DNA of 64,000 nucleotides from an uncultured Clostridia bacterium (GCA_948472945.1 CAOKVX010000001.1:341294-405293); one strand, 5' to 3'; counted from the first letter of the stretch, positions 37,368 through 47,285 are shown. Notes: generated by a model not told the origin, from the letters alone. Translations and numbers: made by a program.

Positions 37368-38000
37368 ATGGCTTCAAAGAATATATCCAGGGCAGTTATA
37401 AGAAGACTTCCGAGATATTACAGATATCTCAGTGAGTTAATGGAAAATAATATAGTTAGGATTTCGTCAAAAGAGCTCAGTGAGAGGATGAATGTGACGG
37501 CTTCACAGATTCGTCAGGATTTTAATAATTTTGGTGGATTTGGACAGCAGGGCTATGGGTATAATGTTGAATTTTTATATACTGAGATTGGAAAGGTACT
37601 TGGACTTGAACGCACACATAATGTTATTATTATAGGCGCAGGTAACGTGGGGCGTGCAATTGCCAATTATCCTGATTTTAAGAAGAGGGGATTTGTATTT
37701 ACAGCAATATTTGATTCTAATCCATCTCTTGAGGGCATAAAGATTGGCGAGTGTGTTGTTCAGCCTATGGATAATCTTGAAAGGTTTGTAAGTGAAAATG
37801 ATGTTGAGATTGCGGCGCTCACAATTCCCAAATGCGCTGCAAGAGAAGTCGCGGCGGGGCTTGTCTCCCTTGGTGTAAATGCAATATGGAATTTTGCGCC
37901 TACCGACTTAAACCTTTCCGGCGACGTGCTAGTCGAAAATGTACATCTTGCCGAGAGCCTTATGAGATTGTCGTACAGGATAAAAGAACTCGAGGAATAG
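37368..38000 (+). CDS. rex: redox-sensing transcriptional repressor Rex
   Basis: Senses the NADH/NAD ratio and represses fermentation genes. 210 residues: N-terminal winged helix (~1-80; SSKELSERMNVTASQIRQDFNNFGGFG is the recognition region) and Rossmann NAD(H) domain (IIGAGNVGRAIANY near 88-101). Its strong promoter and position next to repeats are the local features. The 210-residue unknown protein follows after 28 bp and may be co-transcribed. Confidence 0.95.
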   Translation: MASKNISRAVIRRLPRYYRYLSELMENNIVRISSKELSERMNVTASQIRQDFNNFGGFGQQGYGYNVEFLYTEIGKVLGLERTHNVIIIGAGNVGRAIANYPDFKKRGFVFTAIFDSNPSLEGIKIGECVVQPMDNLERFVSENDVEIAALTIPKCAAREVAAGLVSLGVNAIWNFAPTDLNLSGDVLVENVHLAESLMRLSYRIKELEE

Positions 38001-38028
38001 TTGAACGGTTATACGGGGGTAGATTATT

Positions 38029-38661
38029 ATGGCGAGGAAGAAAAGGGAAGAAAGAAAAAATGTAATATATGACAGGGATGTATTGTGGAATGTTATAAAA
38101 AGTGTAAAAATACCTATCCTGACCCTTGACGAGCGGTGGAATACACTGTTTGCCGAGCTTATAAGAAGGCCTGAGATTAAGAAAAAGACCAAGCTGATGA
38201 ACGAGCTTTTAAAAGAGCAGGGCGGAATGGTAAACAGGGTTAAGGAGATGAAAGTGCTAAAAAAACGTCTCATGACCAATATAGTTGACAATATGAGCGA
38301 GGTTGACGATAAAGACGCCAATGATTTGAGAGAAAAGAAGCAGGATGTGAACCAGAGGCTTATCCGCGATATCAATGGAAAACTTGACGATTCTAAGGAA
38401 AGGCTTATGGAGCTTCCCTATGAGATAATGAAGAACAACAGGGAGCTGCTTCTTGAAAGTATGATATATGGGTATACTATTATTAACGATAACGAGGATA
38501 AGGCGGAGGAACTTGAGTCCGATATAGAAAGACTCAGTCTTGAACTTGAGGAGAAAACAAAACAAAAGGAGCTTATTGATAAACAGACAAACGCCCTTTA
38601 TTCATATCTGCACGATATGATTGGAGCGGATATACTTGAGAAGCTGGATTCGAAGATGTAA
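38029..38661 (+). CDS. charged helical protein of unknown function
   Basis: 210 residues; no family recognised. Highly charged, with two long heptad-like helical stretches (~60-125 and ~160-195) that predict coiled coils, and no membrane segment. It is preceded by GGGGG (38015-38019) upstream of the ATG at 38029. Lying between rex and nnr on the same strand, it may share the rex transcript. The N-terminus is very basic (ARKKREERKNV), which could contact nucleic acid. Confidence 0.65.
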   Translation: MARKKREERKNVIYDRDVLWNVIKSVKIPILTLDERWNTLFAELIRRPEIKKKTKLMNELLKEQGGMVNRVKEMKVLKKRLMTNIVDNMSEVDDKDANDLREKKQDVNQRLIRDINGKLDDSKERLMELPYEIMKNNRELLLESMIYGYTIINDNEDKAEELESDIERLSLELEEKTKQKELIDKQTNALYSYLHDMIGADILEKLDSKM

Positions 38662-38730
38662 GAACTGTGTATTCATAACATATTTATTATTAAGGAATGC
38701 CGATTCGGTGAAAGGAAGTATGTTATATTT

Positions 38731-40272
38731 ATGAAATATCTTGCAAATGCCGATAAGGCAAAGTATATCGACAGCTTGTCGACTGACAAATATTTTATTC
38801 CTTCAATAGTCCTTATGGAGAGGGCGGCGTATGAGACGGCTAAAGTCATTATGAATGACGGTGAAACTAAAAGTTTAAAAAATGTGCTGGTCATCGCGGG
38901 CAATGGCAATAACGGCGGTGACGCAATAGCAGCAGGCCGGATTATTCATGAAAATGGATTCAATGTAAATATTTTTTTGACCGGCGCTGTTGATTCTATG
39001 ACTGAACAGACAAAGCTGCAGTACAATATAGCAAAAGCTTCAGGAGTAAATGTTATAGGAGACAGAGATACAGAAGAGCGGTATGACAAAATTTTTTCGG
39101 GATATGATATTATAATTGACGGTATATTCGGAGTAGGTCTTTCAAGGGACGTTACAGGAAAATATTACGATATAATTGAAGCTGTCAATAAATTAAATTC
39201 AATAATATATTCTATTGATATGCCGTCTGGTATTAACGCTTCTACAGGGCAGGTTATGAAAACGGCAGTCAGGGCCGTACACACTGTCACTTACGGTCTT
39301 TTAAAAACCGGTCTTGCACTGTACTGCGGACGGGCGTACGCAGGAAAAGTCTCTGTAGTGGACATAGGATTTCCGCACGGCGCAGTAAGAGATGCAGACA
39401 TACGTGAATTTTTCTTTGAGCAGACAGATATGGACAGACTTCCCGCAAGAAAAAGTCTGTCAAACAAGGGCACTTATGGGAAAGTGCTGGTTGTAGCAGG
39501 AGGCAGGGAAATGGTCGGAGCTGCTTTTATGTCTGCGAAGGCGGCTTACAGAAGCGGATGCGGACTTGTAAAGGTTTTGACCTGCAGTAAAAATGTGCCT
39601 GCGATATCCTGTATGCTGCCTGAGGCTATTGTTGCAGGGTTAGAATGGGATGATTATGATAGTGTACGCGAAACTGTATGCAGGGAAGTGTCATGGGCCG
39701 ACGCCGTTGTTATTGGTCCGGGACTCGGTACTGACAAAATGGCCTGTAATATAGTTAAAACTGTGCTGCAGAGCGGCACATGCAGTATAGTTGCCGACGC
39801 CGACGCAATCAACATTATTGCAGACCGCTGTAATAAAGAAATTAGAGGGCTTTATTCTGATAATCTTGATCGAATTGTAATAACGCCTCATTTAAAGGAA
39901 ATGAGCAGGCTGTCCGCAGATGAAATCAGTAAAATGAGGGATGATATGTCAGATTATGTTATGAATTACTGTGCCAGAAACAAGGGGGTTATACTGGCAT
40001 TGAAAGATGCTTGTACAGTTGTGGGCAACGGCAATGCAGTATATTTTAATATGTCGGGAAATGATGCGATGGCAACAGGGGGAAGCGGCGACATACTTAC
40101 AGGGGTAATCGCTTCATTTATGGCGCAGGGACTTGACAGATATGACGCCGCCTGTATGGGTGTGTACGTGCATGGCCTTGCGGGTAACGACGCATGTGTA
40201 AGGCTAAACAGATATTCCGTTATGGCCGGAGATATAATTGAATCTCTATCCAATGTTCTTAAAATTGAATAG
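38731..40272 (+). CDS. nnr: bifunctional NAD(P)H-hydrate epimerase / ADP-dependent dehydratase
   Basis: Repairs hydrated NAD(P)H. 513 residues: YjeF_N epimerase domain (~1-215; GNGNNGGDAIAAG near 55) fused to a ribokinase-like dehydratase domain (~225-510; KVLVVAGG, VIGPGLG near 332, and NDAMATGGSGDILTGVIAS near 445). A frequent neighbour of alr in Firmicutes. It starts 70 bp after the unknown coiled-coil gene. Confidence 0.93.
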   Translation: MKYLANADKAKYIDSLSTDKYFIPSIVLMERAAYETAKVIMNDGETKSLKNVLVIAGNGNNGGDAIAAGRIIHENGFNVNIFLTGAVDSMTEQTKLQYNIAKASGVNVIGDRDTEERYDKIFSGYDIIIDGIFGVGLSRDVTGKYYDIIEAVNKLNSIIYSIDMPSGINASTGQVMKTAVRAVHTVTYGLLKTGLALYCGRAYAGKVSVVDIGFPHGAVRDADIREFFFEQTDMDRLPARKSLSNKGTYGKVLVVAGGREMVGAAFMSAKAAYRSGCGLVKVLTCSKNVPAISCMLPEAIVAGLEWDDYDSVRETVCREVSWADAVVIGPGLGTDKMACNIVKTVLQSGTCSIVADADAINIIADRCNKEIRGLYSDNLDRIVITPHLKEMSRLSADEISKMRDDMSDYVMNYCARNKGVILALKDACTVVGNGNAVYFNMSGNDAMATGGSGDILTGVIASFMAQGLDRYDAACMGVYVHGLAGNDACVRLNRYSVMAGDIIESLSNVLKIE

Positions 40273-40356
40273 ATGTTTTGCTGATAAGTTTTAATATTAT
40301 AATATACCGCATAATGCAATTATAAATCTGTTATTAGTTTTAGAGAGGAATATGGA

Positions 40357-41493
40357 ATGGTTCAATTTGACAGGACTAAAGTGGTTATCAATCTTGACAA
40401 TATTCGTTATAACGTAAATGAGCTTAAAAAGAAAGTTGACCCTGCAAGTAAAATTATGTTTGTCATTAAGGCTGACGGGTATGGACACGGTGCGGTCAGG
40501 ATTATGGAGTATCTGGGGGAAAGCGTTGACGCATACGGAGTTGCGGTTATAAATGAGGCTGTTGCGCTTCGTGAGAACGGCTGCGGCAAGCTTATATTGA
40601 TTCTCGGTTACACGCCAAAGAGCTGCCTTAAGCATGTAATAATGTATAATATATCTCAGACTGTTACCGACTATGAGACTGCCAGGCTTTTATCTGAGGA
40701 GGCAGTAAGGCAGGGCGTAAATGCAAGAATACATATTAAGCTTGACACCGGAATGGGAAGAATAGGGTTCCTGCCGGGTAATGAATCAGTTGAAACAATA
40801 AGAAAAATATCAGAGCTTCCTAATATCATTATGGAAGGGTGCTTTACTCATTTTTCAAAGGCTGATGAGAAAGAACTTTCATATACTGAGAAGCAGTACG
40901 AGACATACATTGAAATGCTTGAAAAGCTCGAAAGGGCGGGTGTTACATTTGAACTAAAACATGCGTGCAACAGCGCTGCCGTTATACAGTTTCCAAAAGC
41001 TGACCTTGACATGGTACGTCTTGGAATTGCCTCGTACGGTCTCTACCCGTCAGAGGATATTGATAAATCTGTGATTGAGCTAAGGCCTGCGATGGAGTGG
41101 AAAACGATAATAAGTTACATAAAAACAGTAGAGCCCGGGACGAGGATAAGCTACGGCGGTACATATACAGCCGACTCTATAAGGAGGATAGCAACTGTTC
41201 CGGTCGGATATGCCGACGGGTATCCCCGCGCCCTCTCCAACATAGGAAGAGTTATTGTCAACGGCATAAGCGCGCCGATAGTCGGACGGGTATGTATGGA
41301 CCAGTTCATGATAGACGTTACCGACATACCTGATGTAAAAGTTGAGGATTCGGTGACACTTGTCGGGCGTGACGGCAATGAGCTGATAAGTGTTGAGGAG
41401 ATAGCCGATTACGGCAATTCGCTCAATTACGAAGTGATTTGCGACGTGGGAAAGAGAGTCCCAAGGGAATATATATGCGAAAGCCGTGCATAA
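40357..41493 (+). CDS. alr: alanine racemase
   Basis: PLP enzyme making D-alanine for peptidoglycan. 378 residues: N-terminal TIM barrel with the PLP-binding Lys38 in FVIKADGYGHG, and C-terminal beta domain with the second catalytic base Tyr266 in RISYGGTYTADS. A GAGAGGAA SD precedes the ATG. The MazF-type toxin gene follows, the same neighbour as in Bacillus. Confidence 0.95.
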   Translation: MVQFDRTKVVINLDNIRYNVNELKKKVDPASKIMFVIKADGYGHGAVRIMEYLGESVDAYGVAVINEAVALRENGCGKLILILGYTPKSCLKHVIMYNISQTVTDYETARLLSEEAVRQGVNARIHIKLDTGMGRIGFLPGNESVETIRKISELPNIIMEGCFTHFSKADEKELSYTEKQYETYIEMLEKLERAGVTFELKHACNSAAVIQFPKADLDMVRLGIASYGLYPSEDIDKSVIELRPAMEWKTIISYIKTVEPGTRISYGGTYTADSIRRIATVPVGYADGYPRALSNIGRVIVNGISAPIVGRVCMDQFMIDVTDIPDVKVEDSVTLVGRDGNELISVEEIADYGNSLNYEVICDVGKRVPREYICESRA

Positions 41494-41604
41494 TGAAGTG
41501 TTCTGTTAACATACCTCCTAGAATAAAATAATATGTATAGCATTTTGACTTTCGGAAATAATGAATAATGAAAATAGTTATTTCGTGAAATGGAGTGTGG
41601 GCAA

Positions 41605-41952
41605 GTGCTTATTCGTAGAGGCGATATATATTATGCAGACCTGAGGCCGGTTATTGGCTCGGAACAGGGCGGTATCAGACCGGTTTTAATTATACAAAAT
41701 GATATGGGTAACAAACATAGTCCAACCGTCATATGTGCGGCAATTACATCGAAAATGAACAAGGCGAAATTACCTACCCATGTCGAGCTTGCGGCTGACA
41801 AATACGGTATCGTCAAAGATTCGGTAATTCTGCTTGAGCAGGTTAGGACTATTGACAAGTCAAGGCTGCGGGAGAGGGTATGCCACCTTGACAGCACAGC
41901 GCTTAAAAATGTAGACAGAGCGCTGATGATTAGCTTATCATTAGCTACATAA
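41605..41952 (+). CDS. ndoA: MazF/PemK-type mRNA interferase
   Basis: 115-residue sequence-specific endoribonuclease. From the GTG at 41605 it aligns well by eye with Bacillus Ndo[27 protein letters not shown], the VICAAITSK block, LPTHVEL and [13 protein letters not shown]. An upstream ATG at 41590 would add five residues but cover the GGAGTGTGG SD. In Bacillus an antitoxin gene (ndoAI) sits between alr and ndoA; here only 111 bp separate them and no antitoxin frame is evident. Confidence 0.9.
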   Translation: MLIRRGDIYYADLRPVIGSEQGGIRPVLIIQNDMGNKHSPTVICAAITSKMNKAKLPTHVELAADKYGIVKDSVILLEQVRTIDKSRLRERVCHLDSTALKNVDRALMISLSLAT

Positions 41953-42046
41953 TAAAAATAGTATGTGTAAAATACGATGGTTTATCATTCCGGTTTATAT
42001 GTATTGAATTAAAATGATGATGTTATGAAGTAAAATGATATATAAA

Positions 42047-42085
42047 AAAGAACAAACCGATAGGGAATCGGTTTGTTCTTTTGGT
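42047..42085 (+). terminator. intrinsic terminator after ndoA
   Basis: AAAGAACAAACCGAT (42047-42061), loop AGGGA, ATCGGTTTGTTCTTT (42067-42081), then T-rich. Perfect 15-bp stem. Confidence 0.88.
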
Positions 42086-42312
42086 AATATAAAATTACCA
42101 AAGCGTATAATAGGGTGGGAGTAGAAAGTGCTTTAATATTAAAAGCCACTATCTATTGAATATTATACAAACATTTTGTGAACAAATAATGAACAAGCCA
42201 CAAAAAGATGATGAAATAAAAATTACAAATTATATAAGAAAATATAAATATGCTATAAATACATTTTTAGGGTGATAACAATCCCTGTAAAATGAATAAT
42301 AAGGAAAGAATA
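42086..42312. other. AT-rich intergenic region before rlmH
   Basis: About 230 bases with no open frame, no repeat and no convincing promoter pair. A -10-like TATAAA at about 42254 could serve rlmH. Nothing else seen. Confidence 0.5.
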
Positions 42313-42792
42313 ATGAAGATTACAATTTTGTGCGTAGGTAAAATTAAAGAGAAATTTTATGTCGAAGCGGTAAAGGAATATTCAAAAAGGCTGGGCCGAT
42401 ACTGCAGACTGGAAATTATAGAGACAGCAGATGAGAAAACCCCGGCTGAGCCGAGCGATAATGAGATTAACATTGTCAAAAAGAAAGAGGCCGAAAGAAT
42501 TGAGCGGTATATCAGCAGTGATGCGTACGTTATTGTTCTCGCAATCGAAGGCCGTAAGGTGTCGTCAGAAAAATTTGCTTCAATAATAAGCAGTCTCGCT
42601 GTAAATGGTACAAGTCATATACAGTTTATTATAGGCGGCTCTCTCGGACTGTACGATAACCTGTTAAAACAGGCTGACCTTAAGCTGAGCTTTTCGGAAA
42701 TGACATTTCCGCACCAGCTTATGCGGGTTATTTTGTTGGAGCAGGTTTACAGAGGATACAGGATTATCAATGGGGAGCCATATCATAAGTGA
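42313..42792 (+). CDS. rlmH: 23S rRNA (pseudouridine1915-N3)-methyltransferase RlmH
   Basis: SPOUT methyltransferase modifying helix 69 of 23S rRNA. 159 residues, the same length as Bacillus RlmH. The knotted SAM site is seen as IQFIIGGSLGLYDNL, then LSFSEMTFPHQLMRVILLEQVYRGYRIINGEPYHK. The ATG at 42313 (AAGGAAAG SD) begins the conserved MKITILCVGKIKEKF; the frame extends 7 codons upstream to 42292. Confidence 0.95.
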   Translation: MKITILCVGKIKEKFYVEAVKEYSKRLGRYCRLEIIETADEKTPAEPSDNEINIVKKKEAERIERYISSDAYVIVLAIEGRKVSSEKFASIISSLAVNGTSHIQFIIGGSLGLYDNLLKQADLKLSFSEMTFPHQLMRVILLEQVYRGYRIINGEPYHK

Positions 42793-42942
42793 GGGCGGAA
42801 TTTTGCAGAGGTTTAGGAAGTGCCTTATGTACAAGATAGCATTGCAGAAATCGGGATTAACGGCAGATAAGGCTACGATACACTGAACATTAGTTACATT
42901 ATCTTTATCTGCCTCTCAGACTTATTTGGTAAAGGCCGTTAT

Positions 42943-43536
42943 ATGTATACTTTTGAGAATGTCTGTAAAGAAGATTCAGAGGTCATATTAAATGACGGGG
43001 CAAAAAAGATTTTCTTGAATGCAGATGGAAAGAATGGAGTTATAATTGACGGAAAAGAGAAATTTTCATTTGTGCCTGAATTGTGTACAGAAGGGATGCA
43101 GACATTTCTTGCCAGTAGAAAAGGAGATATTCGTACTAATACAGTAAATGCGGTTACTGACTTAAAATCAGGCAATCTTTTCTACATTACTTGTATTGAT
43201 AAGCAGTACAAACTGAAACCATTGTATGAAAAATACAAGGGCACATTTCATTGCGTGTATCAGACTGAAATGTATACAAACGAACAATGGTTGGAGATTA
43301 TGCCTCTCAATGCTTCAAAGGTAAATGCGATAAGGCAATTAAAGTCATTATTGGGATGTGAAAAAATAGTTGCTTTTGGAGATGGAAAAAATGATATAGA
43401 TATGTTTGAATTGGCTGACGAAAGTTATGCAGTTGAAAATGCGCATGAAGATTTAAAAAAATATGCTACAGATATTATTTTATCGAACGAGAAAGATGGC
43501 GTTGCTCAGTGGCTTGCTCGGAATTTTGTTTCGTAA
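42943..43536 (+). pseudogene. 5'-truncated Cof-type HAD phosphatase
   Basis: 197 residues that match only the C-terminal two-thirds of Cof-like HAD hydrolases. Present are the conserved Lys block (NASKVNAIRQL) and the GDGKNDIDMF motif that binds Mg. The N-terminal nucleophile motif DxDGT is absent, and the ~150 bases upstream, back to rlmH, do not encode it. A weak SD (AAAGG) precedes the ATG, so a protein may still be made, but it should be catalytically dead. Typical family length is ~260-280. Confidence 0.65.
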
Positions 43537-43587
43537 ATCAAACAGAATTTTACGGAAAACTGCAAGGAGAAAGAAAAAAATAATGTA

Positions 43588-43632
43588 ACTATAATTATAG
43601 GCAGGGCTCTTGTAACCCTGCCTATAATTACA
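43588..43632 (-). terminator. intrinsic terminator for the 43690 gene
   Basis: TAATTATAGGCAGGG (about 43593-43607) pairs with CCCTGCCTATAATTA; in the minus direction the stem is followed by a T-run (the A7 at 43574-43580 on the plus strand). It may also slow plus-strand transcription from the HAD remnant. Confidence 0.78.
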
Positions 43633-43689
43633 TGAATTAAAGCGTAAAGTAAATTAAAAAAAAGTACTTCAAAATTTTAAACCTAGAGC

Positions 43690-43929
43690 TTATTCCTCGT
43701 CATAGTTGTCGAACATAAGGTCCTGGTCAAAGTCAATGTCGTCGTCCTCATAGTAATCAGGAGTGACAAACTTGTAAACTGCGTATGCAATAGCCGCAAT
43801 AACTGTGACAACGCCTACGACTGCAAGTACCCACATTACACAGTTTTTCTTTTTGTCCTCCGCCTCTTTTTTGTGGAAGAGTTCATTAACCTTTACAGAG
43901 TTGATTATGTCATTAAATCTGTTATCCAT
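43690..43929 (-). CDS. small single-pass membrane protein of unknown function
   Basis: 79 residues: a charged N-terminal cytoplasmic part (~1-28), one membrane helix (~30-52, CVMWVLAVVGVVTVIAAIAY), then a very acidic tail (Asp/Glu/Tyr-rich, ~55-79). The layout is like small Lachnospiraceae membrane proteins of unknown role. The start is supported by GAAAGGAG upstream (43936-43944 on the plus strand). It lies 76 bp downstream of pcrA and probably shares its transcript. Confidence 0.7.
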   Translation of the reverse strand: MDNRFNDIINSVKVNELFHKKEAEDKKKNCVMWVLAVVGVVTVIAAIAYAVYKFVTPDYYEDDDIDFDQDLMFDNYDEE

Positions 43930-44005
43930 ATTAAGTAACTCCTTTCATTTATTTAAAAATATTTCTTTTCTTATATAGTATATCATTATCTCGAATATAA
44001 TACTA

Positions 44006-46342
44006 CTATAATTTAACTAATTTGGCAAATGATGCTTTCATTTTTCTTGTTCCTGCGTTGTCAAACTCGACAGTTACTATGTAATCGCTTTCGTCCTTAG
44101 TAAGTTCGGCGACGGTGCCTTGTCCGAATTTGATATGCTTTACCCTGTCGCCCGATGAATAGTCTATTACTGTAGCTGTATTTTTGGCGCCCATACCTTT
44201 GCTTATATACGGGTTGCCGGTTAACAGCTTGGAGGTGCGCTTGGAGCCGACAGGTTTGTAAGGCGAATTGCGGAGTGAGTTGTGCGGCGTGTACGAAGAG
44301 GAGGTTTCTGTATAGTCTGAAGGCGCGGTACGGTTCTTTACTGCTGTCTGTGTATATCCGGATGAGGCCGACTCTTTCACAAGATGCCTTGGAAGTTCAG
44401 TGAGGAATCTGGATGGATAATTAATCTGCAGTTCGCCGTTTTTCATTCGGCGCGAAGCACAGCTTAATGTCAACGTCTTCATTGCCCGGGTAATGCCTAC
44501 ATAGCAGAGACGTCTTTCCTCTTCAAGCTCAGAATCGTCGTATGATGAGAGAACCATTGAAGATGGAAAAAGGTTTTCCTCCATCCCGCACATGAATACG
44601 TTTGTGAATTCCAGACCTTTGGCGCTGTGTAACGTCATTAAAAGAACAAGATTGTTTTCATCCTCAACCGAGTCGATATCCGCTACAAGCGCAATGTTTT
44701 CAAGAAATGCGCTGAGTGAGGATTGGGAATCCGGTGATGAAGCATCTTTATATGTCTCGTCAAATGAAGCAGCCTTGCTTATAAATTCCTCAATGTTTTC
44801 GATTCTTGCCTTTGCTTCGTCAGTACCCTCATTTTCAAGGAGAGCCATATATTCTGTATCTGAAATAATATTGCTGACGAGATTTACGGTATTTATGTCA
44901 GGCTGTGACGCAAGCATTGCCCGGTAATGTTCAATAAGTGAAACAAATGACTGGATTTTTGTAAGGGCGCGCTCAATTCCGTCAACGTGTTCCGCGCTGC
45001 GGCAGGCTTCAAAAAAGCTTATTCCGTGCATAGCCGCATAGCCGCTTATGCGGTCTATAGTAGTCAGGCCGATTCCTCTTTTGGGAACATTTATTATTCG
45101 TTTAACGGCAATGTCGTCTAGGCCGTTGTCAATTGTTTTCAAATAAGCGATTATATCTTTAATTTCTTTTCTCGAATAGAAATTAATGCCGCCTACTATT
45201 TTGTACGGTATGCTATTGCGTATTAGGCACTCCTCGAGTATACGCGACTGGGCGTTTGTTCTGTACAAAATGGCGTAATCCCTGTAGTTATCTCCTGAGT
45301 CAACTCCCTGAATAATTGTATTAACGATGCCGGCGGCCTCCTCCATATCGCTTCCGTACCTTACGAGCGAGAGAGGAGCCCCTTCGTCATTTTTACTCCA
45401 AAGTTTTTTTTCTTTTCTGCTTGAATTGTTGCAGATAACCTCGTTTGCGGCGTTAAGAATATTTTTTGTCGAGCGATAATTCTGCTCAAGTTTTATGACG
45501 GTTGCGTCCTTATATATTTTTTCAAAATTTAAAATATTGTATATGTTGGCTCCGCGGAATTTGTAAATTGACTGGTCGTCGTCTCCTACGACGCATATGT
45601 TATTCTCAATCTCCCCGTACTCGTTCGTATGGTTTGCGAGAAGATGCAGCAGCTCAAATTGTGCGGTGTTGGTGTCCTGATACTCGTCGACCATTAAATA
45701 GTGGAATCTGTTTCTGTAGTATTCGAGAGCCTGTCCATCATGCCTGAACAATTCTACTGTCTTCATTATAAGGTCGTCAAAATCAAGCGCATTGTTCTTC
45801 TTGAGACGTTCCTGATAAGTTGAGTAGGCTTTCGCAATTTTTTCGGAAAAATAATCTCCGGAAGCTTCTTTTAGATACATATCAGGTGTTATGAGGGAGT
45901 CTTTTTGCGATGAAATTATCGATAGTATCTTCCTCTCGTTAAGCATTCTGCTATCGTAGTTGAGCTGCTTAATGATATCTTTCATCAGAGAGCGCTGGTC
46001 GTCGGTATCGTAAATGGTAAAGTTTCTGTTGTAACCGATGGATTCAATGAAGCGTCGGAGAATTCTGACGCACGTCGAATGAAACGTGCTGACCCATATG
46101 TTTTCAGCCCCGAACCCTACTATATCGTCAACCCTCTGACGCATTTCACGCGCCGCCTTGTTCGTAAATGTAACAGCCATTATATTCCACGGACTTACGC
46201 CCTCCTGTGATATAAGGTGTGCGATTCTGTGTGTGAGAACTCTGGTCTTGCCAGAACCGGCACCGGCAAGTATAAGAAGCGGCCCCTTGTTGTGCATAAC
46301 AGCACGCAGCTGTTCATCGTTCAGTGACGTATATAAATCCAT
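44006..46342 (-). CDS. pcrA: ATP-dependent DNA helicase PcrA (UvrD/Rep family)
   Basis: 3'-5' superfamily-1 helicase for repair and plasmid replication. 778 residues: Q-motif LNDEQLRAV, Walker A AGAGSGKT near 30, VDEYQDTN near 222, GDDDQSIYKFRGA near 250, QNYRST near 288, MTLHSAKGLEF near 570 and VGITRA near 620. The C-terminus (~700-778) has a small tudor-like domain that in PcrA contacts RNA polymerase. The ATG at 46342 follows GGGAGG; the frame runs 5 codons further upstream, over the SD. Confidence 0.96.
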   Translation of the reverse strand: MDLYTSLNDEQLRAVMHNKGPLLILAGAGSGKTRVLTHRIAHLISQEGVSPWNIMAVTFTNKAAREMRQRVDDIVGFGAENIWVSTFHSTCVRILRRFIESIGYNRNFTIYDTDDQRSLMKDIIKQLNYDSRMLNERKILSIISSQKDSLITPDMYLKEASGDYFSEKIAKAYSTYQERLKKNNALDFDDLIMKTVELFRHDGQALEYYRNRFHYLMVDEYQDTNTAQFELLHLLANHTNEYGEIENNICVVGDDDQSIYKFRGANIYNILNFEKIYKDATVIKLEQNYRSTKNILNAANEVICNNSSRKEKKLWSKNDEGAPLSLVRYGSDMEEAAGIVNTIIQGVDSGDNYRDYAILYRTNAQSRILEECLIRNSIPYKIVGGINFYSRKEIKDIIAYLKTIDNGLDDIAVKRIINVPKRGIGLTTIDRISGYAAMHGISFFEACRSAEHVDGIERALTKIQSFVSLIEHYRAMLASQPDINTVNLVSNIISDTEYMALLENEGTDEAKARIENIEEFISKAASFDETYKDASSPDSQSSLSAFLENIALVADIDSVEDENNLVLLMTLHSAKGLEFTNVFMCGMEENLFPSSMVLSSYDDSELEEERRLCYVGITRAMKTLTLSCASRRMKNGELQINYPSRFLTELPRHLVKESASSGYTQTAVKNRTAPSDYTETSSSYTPHNSLRNSPYKPVGSKRTSKLLTGNPYISKGMGAKNTATVIDYSSGDRVKHIKFGQGTVAELTKDESDYIVTVEFDNAGTRKMKASFAKLVKL

Positions 46343-46391
46343 ATGTATTCCTCCCACGATAATCCTCTCATTTTAAAACAAACATATGTTT

Positions 46392-46420
46392 ACTATAGCA
46401 CAATAAAGGATTATTGTCTA
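46392..46420 (-). promoter_or_regulatory. promoter of pcrA
   Basis: On the minus strand TAGACA (46420-46415), 17-bp spacer, TATAGT (46397-46392), with TGC directly before the -10 (extended -10). 50 bp ahead of the start codon. Confidence 0.7.
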
Positions 46421-46695
46421 CCAATTGTCTGTTAATTGTTGGAGGATTTTTCTAGCGTATTTAATAATGATAAATGTGAGTATAATGATGTATACTGATT
46501 AGAGACTACGATGTCTTGAAATTTTCGCCGTTGAGCTACATAGATTGAGGTATGTTGTCATATGTACATTGACGCTAAGTTTGCTATATAGAGAGAATGT
46601 GATATATTAATATCCATAACACACATTAGGAACTTGTATATGTACAGGTGATTACATAAATTATTTTGGAAAATAAAATTGTATAGGAGGATGTT
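46421..46695. other. divergent intergenic region between pcrA and the PPOX gene
   Basis: AT-rich, no gene. A possible plus-strand promoter is TTGCTA (46581-46586), 16 bp, TATATT (46603-46608), about 90 bp ahead of the gene at 46696. No repeats or hairpins of note. Confidence 0.45.
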
Positions 46696-47181
46696 ATGTT
46701 TCGCAAGATGAGGAGAATTAAACAGGAGATGACTTATGATGAATGTGCCGATGTCTTAGAACGGAGGTCATGCGGGGTTTTGGCCGTATTGGGTGACAAT
46801 GGCTATCCGTATGCTGTACCGGTAAGCTATATTTATGACAATGGTAAGATATTATTTCACTCTGCAAAATGCGGCCATAAGATTGACGCTATCACCAAAT
46901 GTGATAAAGTTTCATTCTGCGTGGTTGACAGAGACGATGTAAAGCCTAATGAATATACTACGAATTTTAGAAGTGTAATTGTATTTGGAAGAATGAGGAT
47001 AATTCGTGATGATGCAGAAAAAAGAGAGGCCGCTGAAAAGCTGGCTGTTAAATATTCTCCTGATGACAGCCACGATAACAGGAATAAATTCATTGAAAAC
47101 TGGTGGGATGGTTTTTGTATACTTGAAATGGCGGTAGAACATCTTTCGGGGAAAGAATCTTTGGAATTGAAGCGTGGATAA
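46696..47181 (+). CDS. pyridoxamine 5'-phosphate oxidase-like flavoprotein (NimA type)
   Basis: 161-residue split-barrel flavin-binding protein. GVLAVLGDNGYPYAVPVSYIYDNGKILFHSA is the typical first half, with the His-rich K/C-G-H-K-I-D-A segment following. Members of this group include nitroimidazole-resistance-type reductases and many uncharacterised FMN proteins; substrate unknown. The SD AGGAGG precedes the ATG by 7 bases. Confidence 0.8.
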   Translation: MFRKMRRIKQEMTYDECADVLERRSCGVLAVLGDNGYPYAVPVSYIYDNGKILFHSAKCGHKIDAITKCDKVSFCVVDRDDVKPNEYTTNFRSVIVFGRMRIIRDDAEKREAAEKLAVKYSPDDSHDNRNKFIENWWDGFCILEMAVEHLSGKESLELKRG

Positions 47182-47285
47182 GTGTGTTTTTATGAGATTT
47201 AGTATATGATTTTAAAACTTGAATAAAGTAAATTTTTATGGTAGTATAATTTACAGTAATTATATTTTGTATAGGAGGCTTTGGG

